Positions 43,413 through 52,587 of a DNA stretch of 64,000 nucleotides are shown in pieces. Under the pieces are notes generated by a model, which made no database searches, was not told the origin of the DNA, and saw only the letters and a list, made by a program, of their open reading frames with translations. Location: NCBI RefSeq assembly GCF_002591975.1, contig NZ_NVQE01000020.1, positions 32,897-96,896 on the forward strand. The letters are read 5' to 3'. Within the stretch, counting starts at the first letter, position 1. Each line of letters opens with the position of its first letter. Source of the DNA: Mycobacterium neglectum. Lineage in GTDB: Bacteria > Actinomycetota > Actinomycetes > Mycobacteriales > Mycobacteriaceae. A program made the position numbers and the translations under genes.

Positions 43413-44177
43413 ATGACGTGGTGGGACGCGGCCTTTCTCGCCGCGGCGGGTGTGCTCGGCGGCCTCACCGGCAGCATCGCGGGGTTGGCCTCGGTCGCGA
43501 CGTATCCCGCACTGCTGTTGGTCGGGCTGCCGCCGGTGACCGCCAACGTGACCAACACGGTGGCCGTGGTGTTCAACGGGATCGGGTCGGTACTGGGTTC
43601 ACGCCCCGAGCTCGAGGGCCAGGGACCCTGGCTCAAACGCATCGCCCCGGTCGCGGTGCTGGGTGGATTGCTCGGCGCCGCCCTGCTGTTGTCCTTGCCC
43701 GCTGAGGGTTTCGAGAAGGTGGTTCCGCTCCTTCTCGCGTTCGCCTCGGTCGCGATTCTGATCCCGGCCCGCCAGCGCAAAGATGCGACGGTTGCCAGCC
43801 ATCGAAGACATACGGTGACGCTGATACTCGAATCAGCTGCGATCTTCGTAATCTGTATCTACGGCGGTTATTTCGGCGCGGCCGCGGGTGTACTACTGCT
43901 GGCGATCCTGCTGCGTGCGGGCGGGGCGACGCTGGCGCATGCCAATGCGGGCAAGAACGTGATCCTCGGTATCGCCAATGTCGTCGCGGCGGTCGTATTC
44001 GTCTTTGTCGCACCGGTGCAGTGGTCGGCGGTCATTCCGCTCGGGCTCGGCTGCCTCGTGGGATCGCGGCTGGGTCCCATCATCGTGCGTCATGCACCTG
44101 CCAAGCCCATGAGACTTGTGATCGGCGCAGCCGGCCTGGCGTTGGCCGTCAAGCTTGGTGTCGACGCGTACGGCTGA
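43413..44177 (+). CDS. TauE/SafE-family membrane transporter
   Basis: 254 residues with about eight hydrophobic helices and the family repeat GGLTGSIAGLASVATYPALLLVG near the N-terminus and IYGGYFGAAAGVLLLAILL in the middle. The family exports sulfite, sulfoacetate or other organosulfur anions. ATG 43413 begins TWWDAAFLAAAGV; an in-frame start at 43404 is possible. It borders a truncated ABC permease, a sign of rearrangement. Confidence 0.88.
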   Translation: MTWWDAAFLAAAGVLGGLTGSIAGLASVATYPALLLVGLPPVTANVTNTVAVVFNGIGSVLGSRPELEGQGPWLKRIAPVAVLGGLLGAALLLSLPAEGFEKVVPLLLAFASVAILIPARQRKDATVASHRRHTVTLILESAAIFVICIYGGYFGAAAGVLLLAILLRAGGATLAHANAGKNVILGIANVVAAVVFVFVAPVQWSAVIPLGLGCLVGSRLGPIIVRHAPAKPMRLVIGAAGLALAVKLGVDAYG

Positions 44178-44182
44178 CGCCG

Positions 44183-45250
44183 CTAGTCGAGCTCAAACGG
44201 GTTGTCGCCCTTGACCACCCGGGTGCCGACATCGATCAGATTCTGGGCGTTGAAGTGCAACGCCTCTCCCGCGTCCCGACTCGCCTTACCCATCAGGTAG
44301 CGCGACCAGGTGCCCTCGATGACGACGCCGAGTTTGAAGCACGCCATCGCCATGTACCAGTCCAGTTTCGGCGTCTCGCGCCCGCCGGCGTCCCGGTAGG
44401 CCTCGAGGAGTTCCCGCCTGCTGGCGAGACCACCGTGCGCGGCCAGCGCGCCTCCCGCTGTGATGACGCTGGTGTTCAGCGGCCACGTGATCAGCATCCA
44501 GCCGAGGTCCAGCAGAGGGTCGCCGACAGTGCACATCTCCCAGTCGACGAACGCCGCCAACTCCGGTCGGTCCCGGCGGAGCAGGACATTGCTCAGGTGC
44601 GGGTCGCCGTGCATGATTCCCGGCTCGCTGTCCGGAGGAAGGTTGGCCTGCAGCCAGTCAGCGAGGTCGGTGACCGCAAGCGATTCGGGATCGTAGCGCT
44701 CGTGCCGGTAGCTTTCCAGCAGCCGGAGAAACTGCGGAACCTGGCGCTCCACAAAGGATCCCGGCCGTTTCAGCTCTGCGAGCGGCTTGTCTTCCCATGC
44801 GGCGTTCCCCAGCCGCGCGAGACTCGCGGCGTAGGAAGGGCCGACGTCATGTCGCAATGTCTCGTCGCGGATATAGGCCTCGGACACCTCGCTGCCCGGG
44901 TTGAAACCATCGATCTCTTCCATCAGGTAGAAGACGACCCCGAGCACGTCGAGGTCTTCGCAGCCTGCGATGAAGCCGGGATGTGGGACGTCTGTACCCG
45001 CGAGCGTGCGCAGCGCCGCCATCTCACGAAGCATCGTCTTGTCACTCGTGGGTCGCGGATGAAGGGGCGGCCGACGCAGCACCATCGGGCGCCCGTCGAT
45101 GTGCACCCGCACCACGATGTTCTGAGTCCCACCGGTGAGTGGCTCGACGTCGGTCACGGCCGATCCCAGCCCTTGCTGTTGCGCCCAACGCTGCACCGCA
45201 GCCTGGTCGTCGTCGCTCAGTGTCGGCAGCTGCAGCACGTCATCGGGCAT
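44183..45250 (-). CDS. Aminoglycoside-phosphotransferase-fold kinase (FadE36/ACAD10-like)
   Basis: 355 residues of the APH/choline kinase fold. The loop is LTGGTQNIVVRV, the conserved Lys/Arg region is MVLRRPP, the Brenner motif is MHGDPHLSNVL with the catalytic Asp, and the DFG-equivalent is FVDWEMCTVGDP. This subgroup resembles the kinase part of ACAD10-type proteins, which phosphorylate hydroxyacyl-CoAs in beta-oxidation. It is not an obvious antibiotic resistance gene. A methyltransferase gene lies 12 nt upstream on the same strand. Confidence 0.85.
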   Translation of the reverse strand: MPDDVLQLPTLSDDDQAAVQRWAQQQGLGSAVTDVEPLTGGTQNIVVRVHIDGRPMVLRRPPLHPRPTSDKTMLREMAALRTLAGTDVPHPGFIAGCEDLDVLGVVFYLMEEIDGFNPGSEVSEAYIRDETLRHDVGPSYAASLARLGNAAWEDKPLAELKRPGSFVERQVPQFLRLLESYRHERYDPESLAVTDLADWLQANLPPDSEPGIMHGDPHLSNVLLRRDRPELAAFVDWEMCTVGDPLLDLGWMLITWPLNTSVITAGGALAAHGGLASRRELLEAYRDAGGRETPKLDWYMAMACFKLGVVIEGTWSRYLMGKASRDAGEALHFNAQNLIDVGTRVVKGDNPFELD

Positions 45251-45262
45251 GCCTACATGGTG

Positions 45263-46090
45263 TCAGGTCTTGCGTGCCGTCAGCAGCAGGTACTCCCATT
45301 CCATCGTCGACGATTCGCTCAGGACGCTGTCGCCCACCTGCGCGATCGCTGCGTCGAGTTCGGCGATGCGGTCGTCGTCGCCTTCGATGTTGCGGTACAC
45401 GGCGATCGTCGGCCCGTAGGTGGCCTTGAAGTAGTCGCGGAACTCAGCGCCGTCGGCGAATGTGTCGACTGTGAGCATCCGTCGCTCCATGACGACGTCG
45501 ATGACGCCGTCGCCCAACAACGCACGGACATGGTCCTCGTTGCCCCACAGCGGCGGTGGCTGCGCACCGGGTGGTGGGGCCGGAGCGTAGGGCTTCATTG
45601 TCGCCCAGAGCTTTCCGATGTGACCCTCAGGTGTCCAGCTGATCACCCCGACCCTGCCACCCGGTTTGCAAACCCGAACCATCTCGCCGGCGGCGAGTTG
45701 ATGGAACGGAGCGAACATCACGCCGATGCATGACATCACGACGTCGAATTCGTTGTCCCCGAAGGGTAATTCATGGGCGTTGGCCTCACGCCATTCCAGC
45801 TCGACGCCTCGGTCGGCGGCCAGCTGCCTGCCGTGCTCCAACAGGTCCGGGACCAGGTCGCTGGCGATGACGCTCGCTCCCGTTTTGGCGGCGGGTATCG
45901 ACGCGTTCCCGGTGCCCGCGGCCACATCCAGGACGCGATCACCCGGCCCGATGCCGGTGGCCTCCACCAAAACCGGGCCGAGCGGAGCGACGAGCTCGGC
46001 GGCAAGTCTCGGATAGTCGCCCGACGCCCACATTGCGCGGTGCTTGGCGGCGACCTGGGCCACGTCAACGGTTGCGGTGGGGTCGGTCAT
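45263..46090 (-). CDS. SAM-dependent methyltransferase
   Basis: 275 residues. Motif I is VLDVAAGTGNASIPAA, followed by VIASDLVPDLLEHG, ANAHELPFGDNEFDVVMSCIG and CKPGGRVGVISWTP. The Methyltransf_11/ubiE-like core is followed by a C-terminal helical part (EFRDYFKATYGPTIAVYRNI) seen in a family of actinobacterial methyltransferases of unknown substrate. It starts at ATG 46090 and is followed by the phosphotransferase gene. Confidence 0.87.
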   Translation of the reverse strand: MTDPTATVDVAQVAAKHRAMWASGDYPRLAAELVAPLGPVLVEATGIGPGDRVLDVAAGTGNASIPAAKTGASVIASDLVPDLLEHGRQLAADRGVELEWREANAHELPFGDNEFDVVMSCIGVMFAPFHQLAAGEMVRVCKPGGRVGVISWTPEGHIGKLWATMKPYAPAPPPGAQPPPLWGNEDHVRALLGDGVIDVVMERRMLTVDTFADGAEFRDYFKATYGPTIAVYRNIEGDDDRIAELDAAIAQVGDSVLSESSTMEWEYLLLTARKT

Positions 46091-46188
46091 GTCGAGGTCC
46101 TCCTCATCCGGTTCACCGCCTACTCAACGCTCGGAGGAGCGCGAATATCCGGTTATGACCAAACAACGTCCCCGACGATGCGATGAAG

Positions 46189-47550
46189 CTATGCCTGATA
46201 GTTCAGACAGGATTCGGCGCCGTTGATCACACCCTCGCGGTAGGCCTCCACCCGGGCCCAGCCCGCGCCCTGGCGTTCGACATCACCGTCACCGCGGAAC
46301 ACCAGCAGCGCCTTGATGCCTTCGTCCAGGTCTCCTGGCGAAATGCGATACGTGCTGGTCTCGGGACGGTTGTAGAGGATCACGCTCGCCGTATAGCCGC
46401 CGGCCAGGCAGTCGCCGCGCAGCGTCGAGGTCTTCACATCGGACTCGTCGCCCAGCCTGGTCAATGCCGCCAGTCCCCATTGGGTGGCGAGCAGCGTGAC
46501 GACCGCATAGTCGCCGCCCTGGTTGTAGACCTCGGGCATCGCGTCGACGTTGTCCCAGCCGACGTAATCCTCTGGCACGCAATAGAACAGCGCATATCCT
46601 TCTGCTGACTGATCCCCGCACATCGGCGGAGTGGCTGGGTCGAACGGCTCTATCGCATGCAACGGCGTCCACTGCTGACCGTTCGAGATCTCGGGGTAGA
46701 GCTGAGTGAAGTAGTCCTCGATGTCGTAGGGCACCCCGTTGATGATCGAGTCGTACGGGGAGTCGCCACCGCGTGACGCATCCTCCTGGTCGTTGAACGG
46801 CAGTGCGAGCACCATCGGCTCGTCGTCGCGGTAGTCCTTGCACCTGTCCAGCCCGTTGTCGTAGCCGTCCTGGAAGGCGCTGACCCGGTCGAACCCACTG
46901 CCGTGAGCGTTCGGGTCGATCTTGGATGTGCCGGGCGTGTCACGCAGGTCGAGCACACCGGCCAGGGCGCTGTCCAGGTCGGCGGCGTTGACATCGAACA
47001 CCTTGTCGTCCTGTGCGTGTTGTGACCATGCGCCCGCGAAGCAATCGGCTTGCAGTTCCTTCGTGACAGTGCGTCCGGTGAAGTTCGAGCGCGTCTGAAC
47101 CGCATGGCCCCATTCATGCGCCATCACCACCGCGATGGTGAAAGGCCCGAACTTGTCCTGCAATTCGGGTAGCAGCTGCTGGGCGTCCCACGCGACGACG
47201 TCTTCGGTCGAGCAGTAGAAGGCGTTGCCGGCGACCTCTTCGGGCGAGGTGGTGCACGGCGGAGCAGGACTGTCAGCGGCGACGGCGTAGTAGCCGCCGG
47301 AGATCTGTTCGAACTCCTTGTCGTAGAGCTGCGGGTACTGCTCGGCCCAGTACTGCTCCAGGTCCGCGATCGCCTGCATTGCGATCTTGTTCACCGGTGC
47401 CGACGCGTCACCGTCGATCTTGACGTTGCTGGTGTCTGGCGCCCCGGCCTTCGTTTTCTCACCTTGTATCGGCGGCTCCGATTTGACGCCACCGCCGCAG
47501 CCGGCCACGAGCAGGACAACAGCCGCGACTGCGGCCACCCTTATGCGCAT
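46189..47550 (-). CDS. Neutral zinc metallopeptidase lipoprotein with degenerate second copy
   Basis: 453-residue lipoprotein: signal with lipobox VAGC (Cys about 18). The first half contains the zinc-peptidase motif MAHEWGHAVQ (HExxH) and ELQADCFAGAW with the third ligand region (PF04228-type). The second half repeats the same pattern (FYC-EDYVGWDN, LLATQWGLAA, LRGDCLAGGYTA, GWARVEAYREGVINGAESC), but HEWGH has become TQWGL, so it cannot bind zinc. This looks like an internal duplication with a dead second domain. Confidence 0.88.
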   Translation of the reverse strand: MRIRVAAVAAVVLLVAGCGGGVKSEPPIQGEKTKAGAPDTSNVKIDGDASAPVNKIAMQAIADLEQYWAEQYPQLYDKEFEQISGGYYAVAADSPAPPCTTSPEEVAGNAFYCSTEDVVAWDAQQLLPELQDKFGPFTIAVVMAHEWGHAVQTRSNFTGRTVTKELQADCFAGAWSQHAQDDKVFDVNAADLDSALAGVLDLRDTPGTSKIDPNAHGSGFDRVSAFQDGYDNGLDRCKDYRDDEPMVLALPFNDQEDASRGGDSPYDSIINGVPYDIEDYFTQLYPEISNGQQWTPLHAIEPFDPATPPMCGDQSAEGYALFYCVPEDYVGWDNVDAMPEVYNQGGDYAVVTLLATQWGLAALTRLGDESDVKTSTLRGDCLAGGYTASVILYNRPETSTYRISPGDLDEGIKALLVFRGDGDVERQGAGWARVEAYREGVINGAESCLNYQA

Positions 47551-47667
47551 GGGCAAACATTAGCGTCAAGATCAAAATTTGGCGGGCAACGCGCGACCGG
47601 CAGGCGCCTCGACGCATCGGCCGAAGATGCCCACGCCTTGGCGATACCGGCAAAGTCGGAATTTTGC

Positions 47668-47716
47668 GATTTCGGTGCGCCTACGACCGCTCAGCGATCG
47701 TTAGCGCACCGAAATC
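47668..47716 (-). terminator. Long hairpin downstream of the SDR gene
   Basis: A 13-bp perfect stem: GATTTCGGTGCGC at 47668-47680 and GCGCACCGAAATC at 47704-47716. Inside it a second stem (ACGATCGC / GCGGTCGT, one wobble) adds length. It begins 7 nt after the SDR stop in its direction of transcription and has no U-tract, as common in mycobacterial terminators. Confidence 0.65.
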
Positions 47717-47723
47717 ACCATTA

Positions 47724-48491
47724 CTACTTGGGGGCGAAGCGCTGGCCCGCGTCCAGGCGAAGGCACTGCCCGTTGAGCATCGGGTTCTCGACGATCGCGG
47801 CCACCAGCTTCGCGTACTCCTCCGGCTTGCCCAGCCGCTTCGGGAACGCCGCATCCTTTGTCAGCGCCTTGGCGAACTCGTCGGGGATGCCCTCGGTCAG
47901 ACCGGTGGCGAACAGGCTCGGCGCGATCGCGAGTGCGCGGATGCCCAGGCTGCCCATGTCGCGGGCCATGGTCAGGCACATCCCGGCGATACCGGCCTTC
48001 GACGCGGTGTAGGCGACCTGTCCGATCTGTCCCTCGAAGGCGGCGATGGAGGCCGTGTTGATGATGACACCGCGCTCTTCCTGCTCGTCATCGACGAGGT
48101 CCTGCTTGCTCATCTGCCACCCGGCCAGCCTGCTGATATTGAACGTGGCGATGAGGTTGAGGTCGACGCTCTTACGGAAGCTCTCCAGGCTGTGCGGGCC
48201 GTCCTTCTTGACGGTGCGCTCTGCGGCGCCGCCGCCGGCAGTCGTGACGATGATGTGCAGTCCGCCCAACTGGTCGATGGCCTGCTGCAGTACTTTCTCC
48301 GTGCCTTCGAAGTCGGTGACGTCGACCTCGTAGAACGATCCGCCGATGGCGTCAGCGACTTCCTTGCCCTTCGATTGCGGGCGGTCCAGCACTGCCACGC
48401 TCGCGCCGCGCTTGGCCAGCAATTCCGCCGTCGCCTTGCCAAAGCCAGACGCCCCACCGACGATGATGGCCTTCTTGCCGTCGATCTCCAT
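47724..48491 (-). CDS. Short-chain dehydrogenase (17beta-HSD10-type)
   Basis: 255 residues. Cofactor motif VGGASGFGKATAELL, DVTDFEG, TTAGGG in place of NNAG, catalytic Ser in NTASIAAFEG and YTASKAG. The overall pattern (long loop with DEQEERGVIINTAS, then GIRALAIAPSLFATG) is that of mitochondrial-type 3-hydroxyacyl-CoA dehydrogenase/HSD10. It probably oxidises 3-hydroxyacyl-CoA or steroids using NAD (LDR after beta-2). It starts at ATG 48491 and is isolated. Confidence 0.9.
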   Translation of the reverse strand: MEIDGKKAIIVGGASGFGKATAELLAKRGASVAVLDRPQSKGKEVADAIGGSFYEVDVTDFEGTEKVLQQAIDQLGGLHIIVTTAGGGAAERTVKKDGPHSLESFRKSVDLNLIATFNISRLAGWQMSKQDLVDDEQEERGVIINTASIAAFEGQIGQVAYTASKAGIAGMCLTMARDMGSLGIRALAIAPSLFATGLTEGIPDEFAKALTKDAAFPKRLGKPEEYAKLVAAIVENPMLNGQCLRLDAGQRFAPK

Positions 48492-48590
48492 TTGAGCTCC
48501 CTTTCCAAAATGTGCCCGGACTGTAAAGCAACCTAGCTGATGTCACTTTTCGGTAAGCCTTTCGGGTCGGTGCGTGGGTAGCTTGGCTTC

Positions 48591-50123
48591 ATGACCGCGC
48601 GTGGCGCCAAAGCGATGGCAGGCGTCGCCGCGGCCGCCGTCGCGCTCGGCGTGACCCAATTGCTGGCCGTTCTCTTCGGGCCCCAGTCCGACGCTCGCAA
48701 TGCCGTCGGGTCGGCCGTCATCGACCTCACCCCCGGTCCGGTGAAGGAATGGGCCATCCAGACCTTCGGCACGGCCGACAAGCTGTTCTTGACGGTGGCC
48801 GTAGTGGGAGTGATCGCAGCGCTGGCAGCGGTGACGGCACAATACGAAACGCGCCGCCTTCCGGTGGGCAGCGCCGCGATCGTGCTGGCCGGGATCGCGG
48901 GCTGTGTAGCCGTACTGTCCCGCGCGGGCGCCACCGTCACCGATATCGTGCCGACGGTCATCGGCACCGTGTGCGGAGTCGCCGTGCTGCGACTGCTGAT
49001 CTCCGGCCGGTTCACCGACGAGGTCGACGTCGACCCCTCGGCCGACGCCCCCGATCGCGGCAGACGACTGTCGCTCGTCACGCTCGGCTTCCTCGGGGCC
49101 GGGGCGCTCACCGGGGTCGGTGGCGCCGTGCTGTCGCGGCTGACGACCTCTGTCTCGGGCGACCGCAAAGCCTTCGAGCTCCCGCGGATCGACGTGGCCG
49201 CGCCGGCCGTTCCGCCGACTGTGCAGCCGCAGGGTGTTGCACTGCCGTCCTTCGTGACCGGCAACGAGGACTTCTACCGAATCGACACCGCCCTGTCGGT
49301 GCCACAGCTGAGCCGGGCGGACTGGGTACTGAAGATCCACGGCATGGTCGATCGCGAGATCACCTATCGCTTCGATGATCTCGACTCCTTCGAGGTCATC
49401 GAGAAGCTGGTGACTCTGACGTGTGTGTCCAATCCCGTCGGCGGAGACCTGATCGGAAACGCGGCATGGACCGGTTACCGGGTGCGGGATCTGCTGGCGC
49501 AGGCGGGCATTCACTCCGATGCGGACATGGTGCTGTCGAAGTCGATCGACGGGTTCACCGCGGGCAGCCCCGTCGAGGCCCTCACCGACGACCGCGACTC
49601 ACTGCTCGCGATCGGCATGAACGGCCAGCCGCTTCCCACCGAACACGGCTACCCCGCACGCCTGGTCGTCCCTGGCCTCTACGGCTACGTGTCGGCCACC
49701 AAGTGGGTCGTCGACCTCGAGCTCACCCGATTCGATCGCGCGCAGGGATACTGGACGCCGCTGGGCTGGTCTGCGCGCGGGCCGATCAAGACGCAATCGC
49801 GCATCGACGTGCCACGCAGCGGTGCAGACGTGTCGCAAGGACCCGTCACATTCGGCGGGGTGGCGTGGGCGCAGGACCGCGGTGTGCGCTCCGTCGAGAT
49901 CCGCATCGATGAGGGCGACTGGGAGCAGGCCGAGCTCGGCGCGAACTACGCCAACGACACCTGGCGTCTGTGGAGCTTCCCGTGGCAGGCCACCCAGTCG
50001 GGGTCCCACACAATTTCGGTACGCGCGACCGACAACGCGGGTGCTGTCCAGACCGCCGACCTCGCCGACCCGATTCCCGACGGCGCCACCGGCTGGCACA
50101 CCGTCTCCTTCGCCGTCAAGTAA
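48591..50123 (+). CDS. Membrane-anchored molybdopterin oxidoreductase (sulfite oxidase family)
   Basis: 510 residues. The N-terminal 180 residues carry about five hydrophobic segments. The molybdopterin domain has DREITYRFDDL, the Mo-ligand Cys in LTCVSNPVGG, WTGYRVRDLL, KSIDGFTAG and GYPARLVVPGLYGYVSATKWV. A C-terminal Mo-co dimerisation domain starts near IKTQSRIDVP. It likely oxidises sulfite or a sulfoxide with electrons passed to the membrane. It starts at ATG 48591. Confidence 0.9.
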   Translation: MTARGAKAMAGVAAAAVALGVTQLLAVLFGPQSDARNAVGSAVIDLTPGPVKEWAIQTFGTADKLFLTVAVVGVIAALAAVTAQYETRRLPVGSAAIVLAGIAGCVAVLSRAGATVTDIVPTVIGTVCGVAVLRLLISGRFTDEVDVDPSADAPDRGRRLSLVTLGFLGAGALTGVGGAVLSRLTTSVSGDRKAFELPRIDVAAPAVPPTVQPQGVALPSFVTGNEDFYRIDTALSVPQLSRADWVLKIHGMVDREITYRFDDLDSFEVIEKLVTLTCVSNPVGGDLIGNAAWTGYRVRDLLAQAGIHSDADMVLSKSIDGFTAGSPVEALTDDRDSLLAIGMNGQPLPTEHGYPARLVVPGLYGYVSATKWVVDLELTRFDRAQGYWTPLGWSARGPIKTQSRIDVPRSGADVSQGPVTFGGVAWAQDRGVRSVEIRIDEGDWEQAELGANYANDTWRLWSFPWQATQSGSHTISVRATDNAGAVQTADLADPIPDGATGWHTVSFAVK

Positions 50124-50290
50124 TTCACATGCCTCCCCTCCAGTGAGAGCCCGTGTTTGTACGTCGACACGCCGCCATTGGCCGTACAAAACCGGTCGTC
50201 CCCAGCTGGCGCGGGGGCCCCACGCGGGGGGCGGCCGCCATGATCACCGATCTGCTCGGAGATGTCTGACACCCGTGCCAGGCTGAGGTC

Positions 50291-51838
50291 GTGCAGTTGC
50301 TTGACGTCGTCACCGCGTCGACGGAGGTCGGCGCCTCCTCGGCCCGGCTCAAGAAGATCGCCGTCATCGCCGACCTGCTCCGCCGCGTCGGTGAACGGGG
50401 CGACGCCACCATGGTCGCGGTGATCGTGTCGTGGCTGTCGGGCGAACTGCCGCAACGCCAGATCGGCGTCGGTTGGGCGGCGCTGCGAACACTGCCAGCC
50501 CCGGCGCCGGAGGCATCGCTGACAGTCCTGGATGTCGACGTCCGTTTCAGCGAAATCGGCGCCGTCGCGGGCAAGGGCTCCCAAGCTCGCCGCGCCGAGC
50601 TGGTGTCAGGACTCTTCGGCCAGGCCACGGAAGCCGAGCAGACGTTCTTGCGCCGCCTGCTCGGCGGTGAACTCCGCCAAGGAGCGCTGCTCGGAGTCAT
50701 GGCCGACGCGGTCGCCAAAGCCGCCGATCTTCCCGCAGCCGCGGTTCGGCGTGCGGCCATGCTGGGCGGCCATCTGCCCACGGTCGCTGCCGCCGCGCTG
50801 ACCGGAGGTGAGGCTGCGCTGGAGCAGTTCACCCTCAAGGTCGGCCAGCCGGTCGGCCCGATGCTAGCCCAGACCGCCACCGGCGTCGCCGATGCGCTCG
50901 AACGTATCGGCGGCACAGCGGTTTTCGAGGCCAAGCTGGATGGGGCGCGAGTGCAGGTTCACCGTGCCGGCGACTCCGTGTGGATCTACACGCGAAGCCT
51001 CGACGACGTGACCGCCCGGCTACCCGAGGTGGTGGATGCGACGTTGGCGCTGCCTGTCACCGATTTGATCGCCGATGCCGAGGCCATCGCACTGCGTCCC
51101 GACGGCCGTCCACATCGATTCCAGGTCACCGCGTCCCGATTCGGGCGTTCGGTCGACATCGCTGCGGCAAGGACTGTCCAGCCACTGTCGGTGTTCGTAT
51201 TCGACCTTCTGCATCTCGACGGCGCGGATCTGCTCGACCTGCCGACAAGCCAGCGTATTGCGGCTCTCGACGCGATCGTCCCGAACGAGCACCGGGTCGA
51301 CCGGCTGATCACCGACAATGCCGAGGCAGCGCAGGATTTCCTCGACATCACGCTGGCGGCCGGCCACGAAGGCGTCATGGCGAAATCGCTGACGACGACG
51401 TATGAGGCCGGTCGCCGCGGCGCGGGCTGGCTGAAGGTCAAGCCGGTACACACATTGGATCTGGTGGTGCTCGGCGTCGAATGGGGGTCGGGCCGCCGCA
51501 CCGGCAAGCTGTCGAACATCCACCTCGGCGCCAGGGATGACGCGACCGGCGAATTCGTCATGCTCGGAAAGACTTTCAAGGGCATGACGGATGCGATGCT
51601 GGCCTGGCAGACCGCCCGCTTCCTCGAACTGGCCGACGGTCCGACCGACGGCTATGTCGTGAAGGTGCGGCCCGAGCAAGTGGTCGAGATCGCGCTCGAC
51701 GGTGTACAGACGTCATCGCGCTATCCCGGCGGCATGGCGCTGCGCTTCGCGCGGGTGCTGCGCTACCGCGACGACAAGAGCCCCGCCGAGGCCGACACCA
51801 TCGACACCGTCCGCACCCTCTACCAGCGCGGAGACTAG
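50291..51838 (+). CDS. ligB: ATP-dependent DNA ligase LigB
   Basis: 515 residues. The N-terminal DNA-binding domain is followed by adenylation motif I EAKLDGAR with Lys215, motif III VFVFDLLHLDG, motif IV HEGVMAKSL and motif V WLKVKP, then an OB domain. It seals nicks using ATP, an auxiliary enzyme beside NAD-dependent LigA. It starts at GTG 50291. Matches Rv3062; the fadE22 and GntR genes that precede it in M. tuberculosis are absent here. Confidence 0.96.
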   Translation: MQLLDVVTASTEVGASSARLKKIAVIADLLRRVGERGDATMVAVIVSWLSGELPQRQIGVGWAALRTLPAPAPEASLTVLDVDVRFSEIGAVAGKGSQARRAELVSGLFGQATEAEQTFLRRLLGGELRQGALLGVMADAVAKAADLPAAAVRRAAMLGGHLPTVAAAALTGGEAALEQFTLKVGQPVGPMLAQTATGVADALERIGGTAVFEAKLDGARVQVHRAGDSVWIYTRSLDDVTARLPEVVDATLALPVTDLIADAEAIALRPDGRPHRFQVTASRFGRSVDIAAARTVQPLSVFVFDLLHLDGADLLDLPTSQRIAALDAIVPNEHRVDRLITDNAEAAQDFLDITLAAGHEGVMAKSLTTTYEAGRRGAGWLKVKPVHTLDLVVLGVEWGSGRRTGKLSNIHLGARDDATGEFVMLGKTFKGMTDAMLAWQTARFLELADGPTDGYVVKVRPEQVVEIALDGVQTSSRYPGGMALRFARVLRYRDDKSPAEADTIDTVRTLYQRGD

Positions 51839-52132
51839 CTTGTAGAAGTCGCATTCCAGCGGAGTCTTTCGTCCCTAGACCGCACACATCGCTGCGCCGA
51901 GTGTGGTTTGCCGCTCGCCCAATCCGCGGAGCGAGAGCACCTCGCCGCATTGCGTTGCGTCCCAGCCCTGCCAATGCAGTCGATGTCGCGATGGCGGTCG
52001 CGATACCGAGGCGGCGCACGGATCGCTGACGGCCAACGCCAGCCGGCTGTTGTGCAGCGAGCGAGCGCGGCGGGCCACCTCCACTGCGTTCGCAATCACC
52101 TGAATATCCACTGCACGCGTGGTCGTGGCCAT
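51839..52132 (-). pseudogene. Decayed Acg-type nitroreductase N-terminus
   Basis: ATG 52132 begins ATTTRAVDIQVIANAVEVARRARSLHNSR, close to the start of the Acg/Rv3131/Rv3127 nitroreductase family (I-x-x-A-V-x-x-A-x-R-A-P-S-L-H-N-S-Q-P-W-R-W). The WRW sequence continues in another frame near 52040. Only about 90 codons remain of about 330. It lies 9 nt after the PNPOx stop, on the same strand, as a former operon member. It fills the 300-bp gap; no other gene was seen. Confidence 0.6.
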
Positions 52133-52141
52133 TTGCTCCCT

Positions 52142-52582
52142 CTAGCTATTGGCAGCATTGAGGTATTGCGGCAAACCGGGTTCACGGAAGCGGCGCCCCG
52201 TGATCCTCTCTGTCCGGATCCGGACGAAGTGGTCGCGTCGGCCGTCAACCCACGGCTGCAGGAAAGTCCCTCCGATTTCGACCAACTCATCGATGTCGGT
52301 GATCGGCTGCGCATGCCCGACCACGGTCACACTCCATCCCGTGCGCAGGTCTGGATCCAACTCGTCTGCCTCAAAGGCGACGACGAGGTTCTCAGCGGCT
52401 GCGGCCAGCTTCGCGCCACCGGCCACACGGATCACCACATCGTCGCGCCATAACCGAAAATTGACCGGCTGCACCGCGGGCAGCGCGCCCTCGGTGAAAA
52501 CCAGGCGGCCCACCCGAACCTCTTGCAACAGATCGAGACATTGCCTGCGGTTCAGGACATCGAGTTCTTGAGCTTTCGACAT
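52142..52582 (-). CDS. Pyridoxamine 5'-phosphate oxidase-fold protein (Rv3129-like)
   Basis: 146 residues. PNPOx-like split barrel: VGRLVFTEGALPAVQPVNFRLW, then VVAFEADELDPDLRTGWSVTVVGHAQPI and a C-terminal ITGRRFREP motif. Members bind FMN or F420; DosR-regulon versions are common near tgs1. It starts at ATG 52582, 5 nt after the wax synthase stop, so it is in the same transcript. An in-frame extension upstream is only overlap. Confidence 0.88.
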   Translation of the reverse strand: MSKAQELDVLNRRQCLDLLQEVRVGRLVFTEGALPAVQPVNFRLWRDDVVIRVAGGAKLAAAAENLVVAFEADELDPDLRTGWSVTVVGHAQPITDIDELVEIGGTFLQPWVDGRRDHFVRIRTERITGRRFREPGLPQYLNAANS

Positions 52583-52587
52583 TGCGA

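Noticed and set aside
44183..45250. Antibiotic resistance phosphotransferase
   Set aside because: Fold is shared, but sequence features match the FadE36/ACAD10-like group rather than aminoglycoside-modifying enzymes.
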